In this document: positions 22,599 through 33,999 of the stretch, one piece after another
How positions within the stretch are numbered: position 1 is the first letter of the stretch
How the letters are laid out: each line of letters opens with the position of its first letter
NCBI GenBank assembly: GCA_907164885.2
Contig: OU015496.1
Span: 107,707,707-107,771,706, forward strand
Direction: 5' to 3'
Origin: Dolomedes plantarius
Lineage: Eukaryota; Arthropoda; Arachnida; Araneae; Dolomedidae
Length of the DNA stretch: 64,000 nt
The notes under the pieces: model-generated
Database searches by the model: none
The model's input: only the letters and a program-made list of their open reading frames with translations
What the model was told of the DNA's origin: nothing
Made by a program: the position numbers and the translations under genes

Positions 22599-23807
22599 CA
22601 CTGAAGTGCCACTGAATTAGGGATAGCAAAGCCTATGCAAATTGTGTAGCGCTGTCATGTATGCGCAAGTGAGGGCGCTGTGGTAACTGCATATATAGCG
22701 CGTACTGTGGTTGTTCTGAATTAGTTGTTGTAATTGCCAGTATGGGTAAACTGCTTGATTTAGACGCCTTCGATCGCGGACAAATCGTAGGTGCGTGAAT
22801 CATGGGCCATTCAATTTCCGAAATCGTCAGACAGCTAGGATTTTCAAGGTCGACAGTGTCAAGAGTATACCAAGAATACATGGATGGTGGAAAAAAACTA
22901 GCGATCGGGCAAACTGCAAAGGACAATTAGCCTTGACAGTGCTTGGTGAGAGACGGCTCAGGCGTATTGTACGTAGCCAGCGAAGCCAAACATTAGCTCA
23001 AATTGCCACCCAGTTTAATGACGGTGCCAGTCGTACAGTCAGTAAACGGACTGTGCAACGATCGCTTCACCGTATGGGTTTCGCCGTCGACCTACGAGAG
23101 TACCATTACTCTATACTCGCCATCGGGCTGCACGTCTTGCCTGGGCAAGAGAGCACAGAGACTGGAGTGTAGAGGACTGGAAACGAGTAGCATGGAGTGA
23201 TGAGTCTCGATTCCGACTACTTAACGCCAACGGGAGGCTGAGAATATGGGGTCAGGCTCATGAAGCCATGGATCCTGCATGCCTGGCTGGAACTGTACAA
23301 GGGCATGGTGGCTCAATCATGGTCTGGGGTGTTTTTTCGTGGCACAGTTTGGGATCTTTGGTGAGTGTACCAACCTCCCTCAATGCAATTCGGTACGTAG
23401 AGTTGCTGAGTGATCACCTCCATCCGTTTATGCTGTTCTGTTATCCGCAAGGTAATGGAGTTTTCCAGCAAGACAACTGTACCTCTCAAGTCTCGGTTGG
23501 CTACTGGCTGGTTAGATGAGCATTCCTCTGACTTCTCTGTCATGAATTGGCCACCTAGAAGCCCAGACTTAAATCCTATTGAGCATCTTTGGTATGTTTT
23601 GGAACAAGGCGTGAAAGGCCATCACACAGCACCAAAGAACCTTACTGAATTATGGACAGCTTTAGCCAATATTTTGCAAGCCATTCCCGTGGAACGTTTC
23701 CAGAAAATTTTTGAATCTATGCCTTGTCGTGTGGAAGCCGTTATCAAGGCCAGAGGAGGCCCAACTCGTTACTAGGTAGGTATCCCTAATTCATTGGCAC
23801 TTCAGTG
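22599..23807 (+). mobile_element. Tc1-like transposon 2
   Basis: Terminal inverted repeats CACTGAAGTGCCACTGAATT (left) and CACTGAAGTGCCAATGAATT (right, reversed) are near-identical. TA lies at both borders within short (TA)n tracts. The length is 1209 bp. Confidence 0.85.
22742..23775 (+). pseudogene. Tc1-like transposase, several frameshifts
   Basis: It starts MGKLLDLDAFDRGQIVGA, then a TGA at 22796-22798. It continues with the HTH (SISEIVRQLGFSRSTVSRVY), a frame change near 22900, RLRRIVRSQRSQTLAQIATQ, SKRTVQRSLHRMGFAV, the region of SDESRF (frame broken near 23190-23215), GGSIMVWGVFSW, GVFQQDNCTSQV (catalytic Asp present), another frame change near 23510, WPPRSPDLNPIEHLW (final Glu present) and the end RVEAVIKARGGPTRY. 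At least three frame breaks make it non-functional. Confidence 0.85.
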
Positions 23808-25189
23808 TATATATATATATATATATATAATTTGGATTATCCTGTCCACACACCCCGGAAGTTTACAGTTCCAGCACCTCTATTTCTAGAAATGGAGTAC
23901 TGATTATATGTATAGAGTTTTTATTTACTGCATTGATCAATTTAGGCATATTCTAACTAATTATTTTAAAACTTTCGTCACTTTAAAACTCATATACAGT
24001 TTAAAAATCTTAGGAATCCCGTCATCTGACCCATTTTTTTCCCACGGATTCAAGGAGACGCCACAAGCTCAACTGACAGTTTTTAAAGTTTCACCAGTCC
24101 TGGTCAGGTACCCTCTAATGTTCGTTCACGACATGGGGGCAAGAAGTTCTTTGAAAAGTAACGAAGTCTTTGTTTATGTCAGCAGCGGGTAATGTGATTT
24201 TCATACTGTGTTGAGTTTGTCGACTTGTACTTGAAGTGAGGCTTTTTGTATATCTTTTTCGTTAACATTAACCCGTTTCTTCTGCAAACTTCTAGGTATA
24301 AGTTTTACTGGGCGATGTGAAAGAGTTTGTGACACGGGGAACGGACTCAAGTAAAACAAGTTCAACAACAAGGGGCAACAACAAGTACAACAAGGGGCTA
24401 GGAGGCGGGGGCTGACATAAAAAAAAAGATTAGTGTTGAATCCACAATTTTGGGGGTCGCTGAGATGAATGGTGACACCCTCGATGCCGTTTAACCCTTC
24501 AGCGGGCGTGCCAATTTTTGGAACACCAGAAGACGCGCGAGGCACAAAGTGCAACGTCTCTTTCAACCTTGATTATTCTTTGTGTAATAAACTTTTCTTT
24601 TTCAAATTGAAAATAATAATTCTTCGTTTTATGAAAAGATATTATATGTTTATAATATTGAGATATATTTATAATGAAAGGCGAAAGAGTGCAGATAGAA
24701 TCGCTTTATTTCAAAACTGTCTGGTTTATTGGATCTAAGCACAACTTGCTAATGGATACCTATTATGTCCAAAAACCTAAAAAAACAATGAGATTGTCCA
24801 CTTCGTGATATGTGGTGTACCGTGTAATAGGTGCATATTTGATCGACTACATCAACTCCTGCTTTTGTAATAAGGTAATATAGTATAATCGTTGGTTTAC
24901 CACGGTTAAATCAGGACTGCCAATGAATGGAAAGGAATACAAGGGTCAGGAAATCAGACCTGAATTAGAAAGGGTGTAGCTATAAATAGAATATACATAG
25001 AACATTCAACCCTTGCATATAAAACAAACCATTCAAAATTCCGAAAATGTTGCACTCTGTACACGGGCGCGCCCGGTGAAGGGTTAAAATCAAGTTCAAC
25101 CCCGTCGGAATGGGAGGGAGGGTGAGAAGGGGTGAAAAATAAATGCCCCAAATGGCCGAGATAAACCGAGACAACATTAATAATTAACG

Positions 25190-25230
25190 ATACCCGGGCA
25201 ACGCCCGAGCAAACAGCATCTTTTTATAAA
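25190..25230 (+). repeat. Short GC-rich element head
   Basis: CGATACCCGGGCAACGCCCG resembles the GC-rich heads of retroelement-like repeats such as those at 13795 and 20404, but only a few dozen bases are recognisable. Confidence 0.25.
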
Positions 25231-25547
25231 GTTAAAAAAAAATCTGAACTTTTAAGGTATCCGACTACCTTTAAAACATGAATTTTGTACGGGAAAATTG
25301 AAGTACGGGTTTTTACATATCATTACGCATGCGTCGAAGTTGCAACTTTCTGAAAATACTAGATTTGACATTATTGTAATATCTGGTTAAAATATAAATA
25401 AAGATATTAAAAAAATATAATGAAAAACTATTTTACTGTGAAAAAGATTCTCCGATTCAATTTTTCTTAAATTAACGACGATGAATGAATCACGGTGAAT
25501 GAATGACTCTCTCGTGTTTACATTTTCAAGTTCTGAGTATATAAAAT

Positions 25548-26633
25548 GAATACTTCTTATTAATTTAAATGAAACACTATGATAACTCGAAAGGTGGCGG
25601 AAAAGAGATAATGTTCTAATCAATATAAATATCACATCGAAAATGCGTTACGATGAAAGGATATTTTATGCTGAGAACAGTTTTAAACGGTGGTGAGCTG
25701 TTTTGAAATTGTCATAACCGTTTATTACAACCGTCTAAAAATCGAAATAAAGTTGCTTTGTGTCTATATTACGTTGTTTCTAATAAATTATTTGAGTTTA
25801 GATAGCAAATAGTCTTTTTTAGCTTTACTTTTTACTTGTTAAGCCTAACTCATGAAACAAAATGTATGCCATAGCCTGATATTGTCACGTGAAAACTGAC
25901 AAGACGGTTAAATACAACAGACGTGGAGTATAGAAATTTTATTGGAAGTAATGAAGAGCAGCAACTTATATAACCTAACAGAACAATCAAATTAATTCAA
26001 TTTACATATACTGGAATATTCTGGAAATTTCTAGAAAGGAGATTTAAATTAAATAAATAAAACACAGCCCGCGACCGGCGGGATTCGAACTAAGAACCGA
26101 GCGCTTCGAAAGCAACATCGCTACCCCATAGCCACCGGTTCACTCTCAAGAAATGGAAAATACGGTAATATATTTATGAAGCGGTCACTCCGGAAGCGTT
26201 CCAGATTGATAGGTCTGTGCTATTATTAGGATAGATACTTCTTATTAATTTAAATAAAACACTATGATAACTCGAAAGGTGGCGGAAAAGAGATAATTTT
26301 CTAATGAATATACATATCACATCGAAAATGCGTTACAATGAAAGGATATTTTATGCTGAGAACACTTTAAAACATTGGCGAGCTGTTTTGAAATTGTCAT
26401 AACCGTATATTACAGCCGTCTAAAAATCGAAATAAAGTTGCTTTTGTGTCTATATTACGTTGTTTATAATAAATTATTTGGGTTTAGATAGCAAATAATC
26501 TTTTTTAACTTTACTTTTAACTTGTTAAGCCTAACTCATAAAACAAAATGGATGCCATAGGCTGATAAATTTATGAAGCGGACGCTCCGAAAGCGTTCCA
26601 GAGGTACACAACTGGGCTATTATTAGGATAGAT
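25548..26633. repeat. Tandem duplication (unit about 390 bp), one copy carrying a SINE
   Basis: Unit 1 (25548 to about 26233) and unit 2 (26235 to about 26633) share GATAACTCGAAAGGTGGCGG, AATGCGTTACGATGAAAGGA, TTGTCATAACCG, TTGTTAAGCCTAACTCAT and CTATTATTAGGATAGATAC in the same order. Unit 1 is longer by the insertion at about 25885-26168. Confidence 0.85.
25885..26168 (-). repeat. tRNA-derived SINE inserted in one tandem unit
   Basis: On the minus strand the head reads ACCGGTGGCTATGGGGTAGC, then GTTCTTAGTTCGAATCCCGC. This gives an A-box-like GTGGCTATGGGGTAG and a perfect B-box core GTTCGAATCCC. ACCGGTG and CGCCGGT can still pair as a 7-bp acceptor stem with one wobble, and TTTCGAA is a plausible anticodon loop (TCG). 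The anticodon stem is poor, so this is a SINE head rather than a working tRNA. The paralogous unit at about 26565 supplies the empty site. Confidence 0.7.
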
Positions 26634-27531
26634 ACCTTTCTTAAAAAACATTGGAATTTTGCGTTTCTAAATTTGCTTTTGTTTTTTCGGTACGATAATT
26701 AGAAATGAAATGAGAGCGATTTGAAGATCAGCAGCACAGCTATGAATTTCAATAAAAGTTGAAAACTTTAATCGTGTTTTCTGAAGAACTTATTTTTCAT
26801 CAAAAATGTAAACGACTCTTGTGATAACTCAAAATCTAACCATGATAAGTCTAAGAAATTTTTCACGTATATCTTTCATAGTACCAAGAATGGAATGGAC
26901 TACAGATTTGGTTCCAGGCGTAATATTTGTTGGTTTATAGTTCCCTTTATAGAAAAATCCCAGGAAAAGTTACTAAAATTTTACATTTAATTGCATATAA
27001 TGACCTGTTTTAAAAATAAAAAAAAAGATTTCAAGATATCGATTAGCTCTTGGGTCATTTCACGCAGGAGGTACTTACGTACATATGACAAACAGAAATT
27101 AATGTTATATGGATAATTTTCTTTTTTAGAGCTAGAGCCGTTTTTGTAAAAAAATTGCCTAATTTCGACCCCAAATAATCAATTTTGTAAAACGTTGTAA
27201 CGGAACTAAACATAAATAAATAAGCAATATATTGTATAGACCGCAAGAGAGCGTTCCTAGCAGTTCGTAACCCCAGTAATAAAAGTGTTTTTGAAAAACA
27301 GCAGAACCACTGATGACTGTCTAGCTGGAATGCGTGTGAAAAGGGAATACGTCCCCATGCTTTTCATGCCTAATCACTGCAATCGTGGACTGTACTCAGT
27401 TCCAGAAGCATGGGTAAGATATACTAAATTTGTATTAGTCATAAGTCAGCATAAAGCTGCATATGCTGACTAAAGACTAATATAAATTATGCTGATTAAT
27501 GCTGAATAATGACTAATATAAATTAATGACT

Positions 27532-27559
27532 TTATGCTGACATTAGTCAGCATAAAGTA
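27532..27559. repeat. Short near-perfect palindrome
   Basis: CTTTATGCTGAC is mirrored by GTCAGCATAAAG across a 4-base centre. Related GTCAGCATAAAG and ATGCTGACT motifs recur from 27441 to 27560. Confidence 0.6.
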
Positions 27560-28392
27560 TTTGGTTTCTAGTTTTTTATCGGTAACACCATGGGGATCAT
27601 GAATGCTGATTTTAGCGTTAAAAGTTGTATAGTTATGGCTTATTTTTTCACTATTTTCCGTATTTTTGTGTTCTATCCCTTCGAAACATAACAGAAATTT
27701 ACACAAGTACAGTTTTTGAAAAAAAAGTGCTCCGCAGGTAGTCAGATACTTAAAAAAGAAGACAACGGGTCCTATTCACGGGACTAGGTGAATAGAAAAT
27801 AAAAATTGCTTTATGAACTTATGGTAAGGTTTCCATAAATAAACCCCTCCAGGCGCTCGTTTAACGAACAATTTTGCACCTACAGCCTTTGCTACCAATT
27901 GCTATTTTTACCTAAAAATGTAACCACCATAAATTTTAATGGAACGACGAAGTGTATCACAGGTACACTATGTTTCCTTTTTGAATAATTCTGCGTCCGT
28001 ACTTATCTTTACGTCTTCGAGCGCAAAGACCTGCTTAAAAGAGCGGCGCTCGTAAAGCGAGTTTCTGTTACAACTTCGACCGACTAATTCCACTTTATGC
28101 CCCACTTCGCGATGTTTTATGACTCCCAGCCCAGGGTCTCCGAAAAGTACTGACAATAGAGGAAAAGAAAGGAAAAAAAAACTACGCGTTTTTGAAATCA
28201 GTTGTACTCGAGTTTCGCTGATAAGGGGGAAACAAGTTCAGTCCTAATGTTTCCAAATGTGTCCCCAGCGTTAAAATAAAATATTAGGATATTTTTAGAG
28301 GCCCTGGCGCTGTGGGGAAAATTCATTACACAAATTGAAGATAGATGAGTTGGGAAGTCACATTTGCACATTCATGGTAATATTTTAGGAAA

Positions 28393-29005
28393 ATAAGTTT
28401 TCTTTTTTTGAGAAAGGAAGACGTAGGGCTCATTTTTTTGTCCTAAATTGTTTTAAAATTATTTCATTATTCTGAGGAAAAGTGACGTATTAAGGCTTTA
28501 AATGAGTAGGAAAATGTTAAGGGTTCCTTAGGAATCAGACCTCACAATTTACCGCCTTAATTATAAAATGAAGTTAGTTGCATATTAAATTATACACATA
28601 ATTTAATCACAAGAAAACAGCATTCAAATCTTATACATCTAGGCTATAATTTACACACAACATTTATATTAAATTTGCTAGAGTATTTTCTCGCAACATA
28701 AAAATAAGTTTTCTTTTTCGAGAAAGGAAAACGGAGAGGTCATTTTTTTGGTCCTAAATTGTTTTAAAATTATTTCATTATTCTGAGGAAAAGTGACGTA
28801 TTAAGGCCTTAATTATTAGCTAAATTTAAAGGGTTCCTTCAGAATCCCACTTCACAATTTACCGCCTTAATTTTAAAAATTAAATTAGTTACATATTAAA
28901 TTATACACATAATTTAATCACAAGAAAATAGCATTCAAATCTTATACAGGTAAACTATAATTTATGCACAACATTTCATTGCTAGAGTTTTTTTTTTCGC
29001 AACAG
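28393..29005. repeat. Tandem duplication of about 305 bp
   Basis: The second unit (from about 28699) repeats AATAAGTTTTCTTTTT, GTCCTAAATTGTTTTAAAAT, CTGAGGAAAAGTGACGTATT, CAATTTACCGCCTTAATT and ATTTAATCACAAGAAAA of the first in order. The two differ by scattered substitutions. Nothing coding is seen. Confidence 0.85.
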
Positions 29006-30088
29006 TTTCTGAGCATTTTTCAAAATTGGTAACCATGGTCAAGCTGTATTTACTAACTAAAATTATAAAACAATGATGTGACATTTGATAAAATCCCATC
29101 TCTAATATTTTGTAATATTTCGCTAGTAAGTAAACACACAAAAATATGCTCTCTTTGTTCGATTGTAAAATTTAAAACAAATTCATAAATACAAATTAAA
29201 AATACAATCATAAGTAAATTTTTTTCAAATGCTTTTTACCTTGAAAATTGAGGTTTCAAAATTAGACTTTTAAGGGGTAATGAAAAATTGTTCTTTCATG
29301 CTATTGAGAAATAAATTACTCTCATCCGCAAAAGTTACAGTTAACACATATACACACATATATATCAAAAGCTATCGTGATACTTTCCTTGCTTTAAGTT
29401 GGGAGTATTATTAATAATTTTTTGATACTCGATTGTTTGTACAGCAACTTTTATATATACATCAGAGGAAAATTGTTTATAAGCGTCTTAATTAAGAAAC
29501 AGTATATATAACTCTTGAACCTACCCAAATGGTGAGAAACAATGCTCGTACGAACTCTACTGATTACTTAAAAATCCTTTAGAACAGTCGATTACAATTT
29601 ATGATGTAGAATTTATCAATTGGTTTCAACAGCTCCAGTTAAGACAGGAGAACACAGTATTTCTTATACAGGTAGTACCTAATTTCGTAATACATATTAT
29701 ACTTTTTGAGGCGTTATTCCTTTCCCCTATATGGTAATTTGATTCTTCTGAGTAAAAAGATAATATTTGATAAATGCACTGTAGTGCATAATGGAGCTAT
29801 TCAGTTTCAGTTACTTTAATAGGATGCCAAAAAATGGTTGTTTATATTCGTTCCTTTCATGATAATATGAAAAGTTGCATTAAACAATTCATATCCACTC
29901 TTGTAAGTGTATTTGTGGCACAATTTTCATCATGACCGAGAAATTTTGCACTGTGCCGTATCATTCGTTTTGATTTTGACGTTGGATAAGAGGGCATCAT
30001 AATCCTTTCGAAGTAGGTCTTGCACGTTTCCCCTTACGGATATCACTCAAAAGGAAGAACCTATCGATACAGATGTACCACGACGGCA

Positions 30089-30345
30089 ACAAAATGATCC
30101 GGAGAAAGATACGCAGACGACAGTTTGAAAACAATGCAACTATCCCACTTCTAATTCCTAACCCGGTACAAATCTCATTCGCAACATGAATTATAAAATT
30201 GCGGTCGGGCTGATACGAAATGATCCGGTGTAAGATACGGACGTAACTGGTTTAAAAACAAGTCCTCTACCATCATTTTTAAGCTCTTGTAACTAATGAA
30301 AGAAATACGGCATGGGGGACACAAAATAATCCGTGTAAAAGATGC
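30089..30345 (+). repeat. Degenerate tandem repeat, three units of about 106-126 bp
   Basis: The core AAAATGATCCGGAGAAAGAT recurs as CGAAATGATCCGGTGTAAGA and AAAATAATCCGTGTAAAAGA, each followed by ACG or GCGGAC and then GTTTNAA. The cores start near 30091, 30217 and 30323. Divergence is high, so the array is old. Confidence 0.55.
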
Positions 30346-30608
30346 GGACATGGCAGGTTTCAATAAAATGTTGTTGTCATCGCTCCGTATCATGATTGGA
30401 TAAATACATGAAGGCCTTATTTCAATAGTGGGCCAACTCCACTTTAAAAAAAGTGGAGTTAACCTCACTTTCATGTTCATACAAGTCATTTCTATCTCAT
30501 TTTAAAACTGGTACATCCCCAGCTTATTTCTGCTCCCAATTGAGGGCACCACAGATTTGACTTCAGCACTGATTAGACTTCAAGTTTCTGTATCTCAAAA
30601 TTAACATA

Positions 30609-31931
30609 CGAGGGTTATTCGGAAACTAAGGTCCGTTTACTTGTAAAACAGAAAACATTACAAATTTTTTCAAAAAACTTTATTTTTTAAATTCCTTACA
30701 TCTGTCTCTATTTTTCTACATAGTTTCCATATTTGTTTAAACATTTGTCATAACGTTCTACAAGCTTCTGTATGCCTAAGTCGTACACGTCTGCCGCATG
30801 TGAGGATAATCAGTCTTGAACTGCTTCATTCACCTCGTCATCTGTGGCGAATCTCTTGCCGCCGAGAAACTCTTTTAGGTAGCGGAATAAGTGAAAATCA
30901 CTCGGCGCCAAGTCTGGACTGTACGGTGGGTGGTCAATATGTTCCCATCCTAAAGATCTGATCAGATTTTGGGTGTGAATGGCAGAATGGGGTCTGGCAT
31001 TGTCATGCAGCAACAAAACTCCAGGCGTCAGAAGACCACGTCGCTTATTCTGTATTGCACGTTTAAGTTAAGTTAGGGTACCGCAGTAAGCGGCTGCATT
31101 TATTGTTGTCCCTTGCTGCATAAACTCGACTAATAAGACCGCATGGCTATCCCAAAACACGGTTGCCATGACCTTGCGTGTTGAGATTGTCTGCTTGGCC
31201 ATGACTCTGACTGGTGATGTTGTGTGACGCCATTCCATTGAGTGACGTTTAGACTCTGGGGTTCTGTGAGAAACCCACGTCTCGTACCCTGTGACAATCT
31301 TCTCTAAAAATTGATCACCTTCTTTATGATATCGGTCCAAAAAATCAAGAGCACTTTTCAGTTTGTGTTCCTCAGTAAGCAGCCTGGGAACCCAACGTGC
31401 GCACAATTTGCGAAATTTCAACTTTTCGGAAACGATTTTGTGCAAAGTTGTTCTACCCACATTCGGAAATTCCAATGCTAAAGTTGAAATCGTGAATCGC
31501 CGGTCTTCACGAATCTTTTCTTCCACGGCATTGACCAAATCATCTGTGATCACTGATGGTCGACCTGAACGCGGTTCATCATGAACATTTTCCCGTCCGT
31601 CCTTGAAAGCTCTCACCCACTTACGCACTTTGCTGCTACTCATCGCATTTGGGCCATACACGTCGCTTATCTGTCTATGAATTTCCGCTGCTGAAACGTT
31701 GTTTGCTGTCAAAAACCGAATCACTGACCGTATTTCACAGTCGGCGGGCTGATCCACTGTTTTAAACATTTTGAAGTAGCACTGTACTTAGCACACTGCA
31801 ACAATACCAATGCAAATGGCGTCGTTTGACGAGCAAGGCATGCCGGGAGTTGGTACGCATGCGCGTTTCAATGTTTGCGCAACATTCGATTAGCTACGAC
31901 GTTTCGGACCTTAGTTTCCGAATAACCCTCG
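30609..31931 (-). mobile_element. mariner transposon
   Basis: Terminal inverted repeats CGAGGGTTATTCGGAAACTA followed by AGGTCCG are exact on both ends, and TA flanks both (30607-30608, 31932-31933). At 1323 bp it is full length for mariner. The intact TIRs point to a fairly recent insertion. Confidence 0.92.
30708..31769 (-). pseudogene. mariner DD34D transposase, two stops and a lost catalytic Asp
   Basis: The frame of 353 codons is uninterrupted except for a TAA at 31068-31070 (CGTLT stop LKRAIQNK) and a TGA at 30810-30812 (EAVQD stop LSSHA, normally Trp). The N-terminal HTH pair is present (FLTANNVSAAEIHRQISDVY; STLALEFPNVGRTTLHKIV), as are the WVPRLLT linker and the DD34D core. The first catalytic residue is lost: VTGYETW instead of TGDETW. 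The second Asp (LLHDNARPH) and third Asp (YSPDLAPSDFHLF) remain. The protein ends KYGNYVEK, as in full-length mariners. No indels were seen. Confidence 0.92.
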
Positions 31932-32353
31932 TAATTACAAGATAAAAAGAAATTTTTATATACCATGTTTTTAAATTATCTGTTGAATCATATAAACTTG
32001 ACAATTCTATGCATTAATAAATACTTTTTAAAATTTTTTTTCATGAATTATCCCATCAACTTGAAAGAAAATGAAGTTAATTGAAAGTTAACTTGCATAT
32101 TTTCATTCCCGTTCCGGCCAATAGATGGCTGCACCAGTCTACAAAACATAATTAACTGAAAATAGCTGAAAATTAATTTAATTCTGCTTAAAGAATGCAT
32201 TGTCATTAAAAAATGCATTGTCATTGTGTTCTGAGCTATTCTAAAAGTTTCTAATGTCTATCTAGTCGGGAAATTAGTTAAAAATCGATTGCAAGATTTG
32301 TACTTGACAAACCCACACACAAACAAGAAAGCGAGTTAATAAAAACATGGTAA
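31932..32353. repeat. Unclassified 430-bp interspersed repeat, copy 2
   Basis: Same family as 11617-12055. It starts exactly at the TA that the mariner used as its target (TAATTACAAG) and ends ACATGGTAA before the MITE resumes. Confidence 0.8.
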
Positions 32354-32489
32354 AAAAATGGAGTTGGCCCAAAATTCAAATAAGGCCTTCATATGACACA
32401 GGGAGAAATTAGAAGTCTGAAAACAACTAAGATGATAAAAAATCAAACGCAGTAATGAGAAGCAACCAATAAAGATTGAATGGACTTAC

Positions 32490-32673
32490 GACAATCTTCC
32501 ATCTTTTTCATTCTGAAGAAACTTCCACACAGTTATATCGACGATCATCAGCGGGCTCTCTATAAGATGCACAACACCATTCTTCACGGGTATGTTTGGT
32601 CGTAGTATCTTTGCTAGGACAACACCCCTTTTGTGCCTGTAATCACTGTGAATTGTTTGGCTTTGTGCGTACA
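32490..32673 (-). CDS. Fas1: Fasciclin-1-like gene, end of one FAS1 domain and start of the next
   Basis: This is a 184-base exon with acceptor tttcttttcag and donor gtaagt. It reads YAQSQTIHSDYRHKRGVVLA, then KILRPNIPVKNGVVHLIESP and LMIVDITVWKFLQNEKDGRL. NGVVHLIESPLMIVDITV is the H2 segment that closes a FAS1 domain, followed by the first helix of the next. Two leading bases (TG) complete Leu with the C left by the exon at 40246-40393. Two trailing bases (TC) complete Ser with the first base of 11298-11454. The phase agreement on both sides supports the borders. Confidence 0.94.
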
Positions 32674-32980
32674 CTGAAAAGAAAAAAAAGTTCATTTTCG
32701 ATGGTATCTTGTATCTTTTTATTTTTTTTTGCTCCAGTTATAAATCACATAGAATTCTAAAAAAAGTAATGTAAATGAAAGGTCATTCCGTTAATAATTA
32801 CGACGGAAGAACATGTGACGGTTTCAACAGTGCACAGATATTCACCTCTGGATATCTGTTGGTGCGAATTTGACCGGGCACTTTGCTAATCATCAAGTGT
32901 TTCAAAGAACTTCCGACGAATTTGCAATCTGTTCTCTACAAACACTTCATCGAACGCTCTCTTGCCCGACGAAGGTCAAG

Positions 32981-33156
32981 AGCGCCCTTTACACTTACGC
33001 TCTTTCCCGCATAAAACTACGATCCCGCGCGATTGATTGCACGTATGAAGGTGTCCGAGAGGAAGGGAAAGCAGCTTTTGAGCGTACTGAAATACTTTCC
33101 CCTGCGCAATACCGTACACTCCAAGCACTCCAAGAGTGTACGTGTAAAGAGGGCTA
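32981..33156. mobile_element. MITE, GCGCCCTTTACAC family, unit 1
   Basis: The left end AGCGCCCTTTACACTTACGC and the reverse complement of the right end, AGCCCTCTTTACACGTACAC, are inverted repeats. A second member follows immediately at 33157-33260. A solo end, AGCGCTCTTTACACGTACG, is at 41755. Confidence 0.65.
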
Positions 33157-33260
33157 TTAGCGCCCTTTACACGTACGCTCTTATGCGAGTGCTTGGAGCG
33201 CGCACGCAATCCCGTACGCTCCACGCACTCGCGAAAGAACGTACGTGTAAAGGGCGCTAA
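33157..33260. mobile_element. MITE, GCGCCCTTTACAC family, unit 2
   Basis: A nearly palindromic 104-bp element: TTAGCGCCCTTTACACGTAC at the left and its inverse, GTACGTGTAAAGGGCGCTAA, at the right. GAGTGCTTGGAGCG and GCTCCACGCACTC extend the match inward. Confidence 0.75.
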
Positions 33261-33999
33261 TGATGTCAGTAGTTGTTTGCGAAATTTTAATTTTTAACTA
33301 AAAGTGGAGAAACAGCAGATAGATAATTATTCTTTGCAAATTCTTACATTTTATTTTTGTTACCGTAAGTCGTTCGTTTAGTCCACGTCCGTGCTAATTC
33401 CAAAGCCAAATCGCTTAAGTCTACACTTTGAAATTTTAGTGCCGAAGCACCTGATTGACGCCTAACTTTTTTTCATTCAAAATAAATTTCCAAAATAATA
33501 AAGATTAACACCAGTCAATGAAAAACTTTTTTTGGGGTCATCGAATAATAACTTTTTTTTCAGACGCCAATCAAGTTAAGTCCATAACTCTAATATATAT
33601 CGTTGCAATAATGCAGTTCAAACGCAGGAGCAAGTACTTAATGATAATGGTAATTCGTCTAGTATTGTTTCATCAAAAAAGTAAAATAAATCAGTCAGTT
33701 ACAGTCTAACTGCTGCAGAAATAAGTACTTGTTTATAATTAAACTATTATTTCAATTTTTTTGTTGTAAAATAATAACTTAAAGACTGCATTGGATGTTA
33801 TTACTTTTCCTCACTTGCCAAATCGGTTTAGTCCCTTATTCACGCAAAAATCTATATATTTAAGTTGCTAAGCCGTCATTTTGGGCAGGCCGTGAGAGAA
33901 AACTACTGCATCAATTTACTTCATTTTGGTTTTACACGAAAGATTGTAATCTGTAGATATGTCATATTTGGTTTTTGTAACCGCAATTTCTATTAATTA

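Larger units (their letters stand above)
30407..32394 (+). mobile_element. MITE (GAAGGCCTTATTT family), copy 1, split by two later insertions
   Basis: The left end ATGAAGGCCTTATTTCAATA and the right end CAAATAAGGCCTTCATAT are inverted repeats. Intact relatives are at 34479-34733 and 57585-57840. Here the MITE is broken after CTCAAAATTAACA by the mariner at 30609-31931 and the 430-bp repeat at 31932-32353. Confidence 0.8.
11455..32489 (-). other. Fas1: 21-kb intron between FAS1 exons 32490-32673 and 11298-11454
   Basis: This is the longest intron seen. It contains the repeats and relics at 11617-12055, 12400-12963, 13260-14430, 18500-18818, 19674-20164, 20404-21096, 22599-23807, 25548-26633, 28393-29005, 30089-30345 and 30407-32394, each listed separately. 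I recognise nothing in 14431-18499, 18819-19673, 21097-22598, 23808-25189, 26634-28392 or 29006-30088. The open frames there are short and have no family resemblance. A (GACA/TCAG)-rich tail and poly-A runs are the only simple features. Confidence 0.85.

Noticed and set aside
26075..26155. Possible functional tRNA gene (minus strand, anticodon TCG)
   Set aside because: The acceptor stem and B-box are good, but the anticodon and D stems do not pair, and the sequence is the head of a 284-bp insertion, so it is a SINE.
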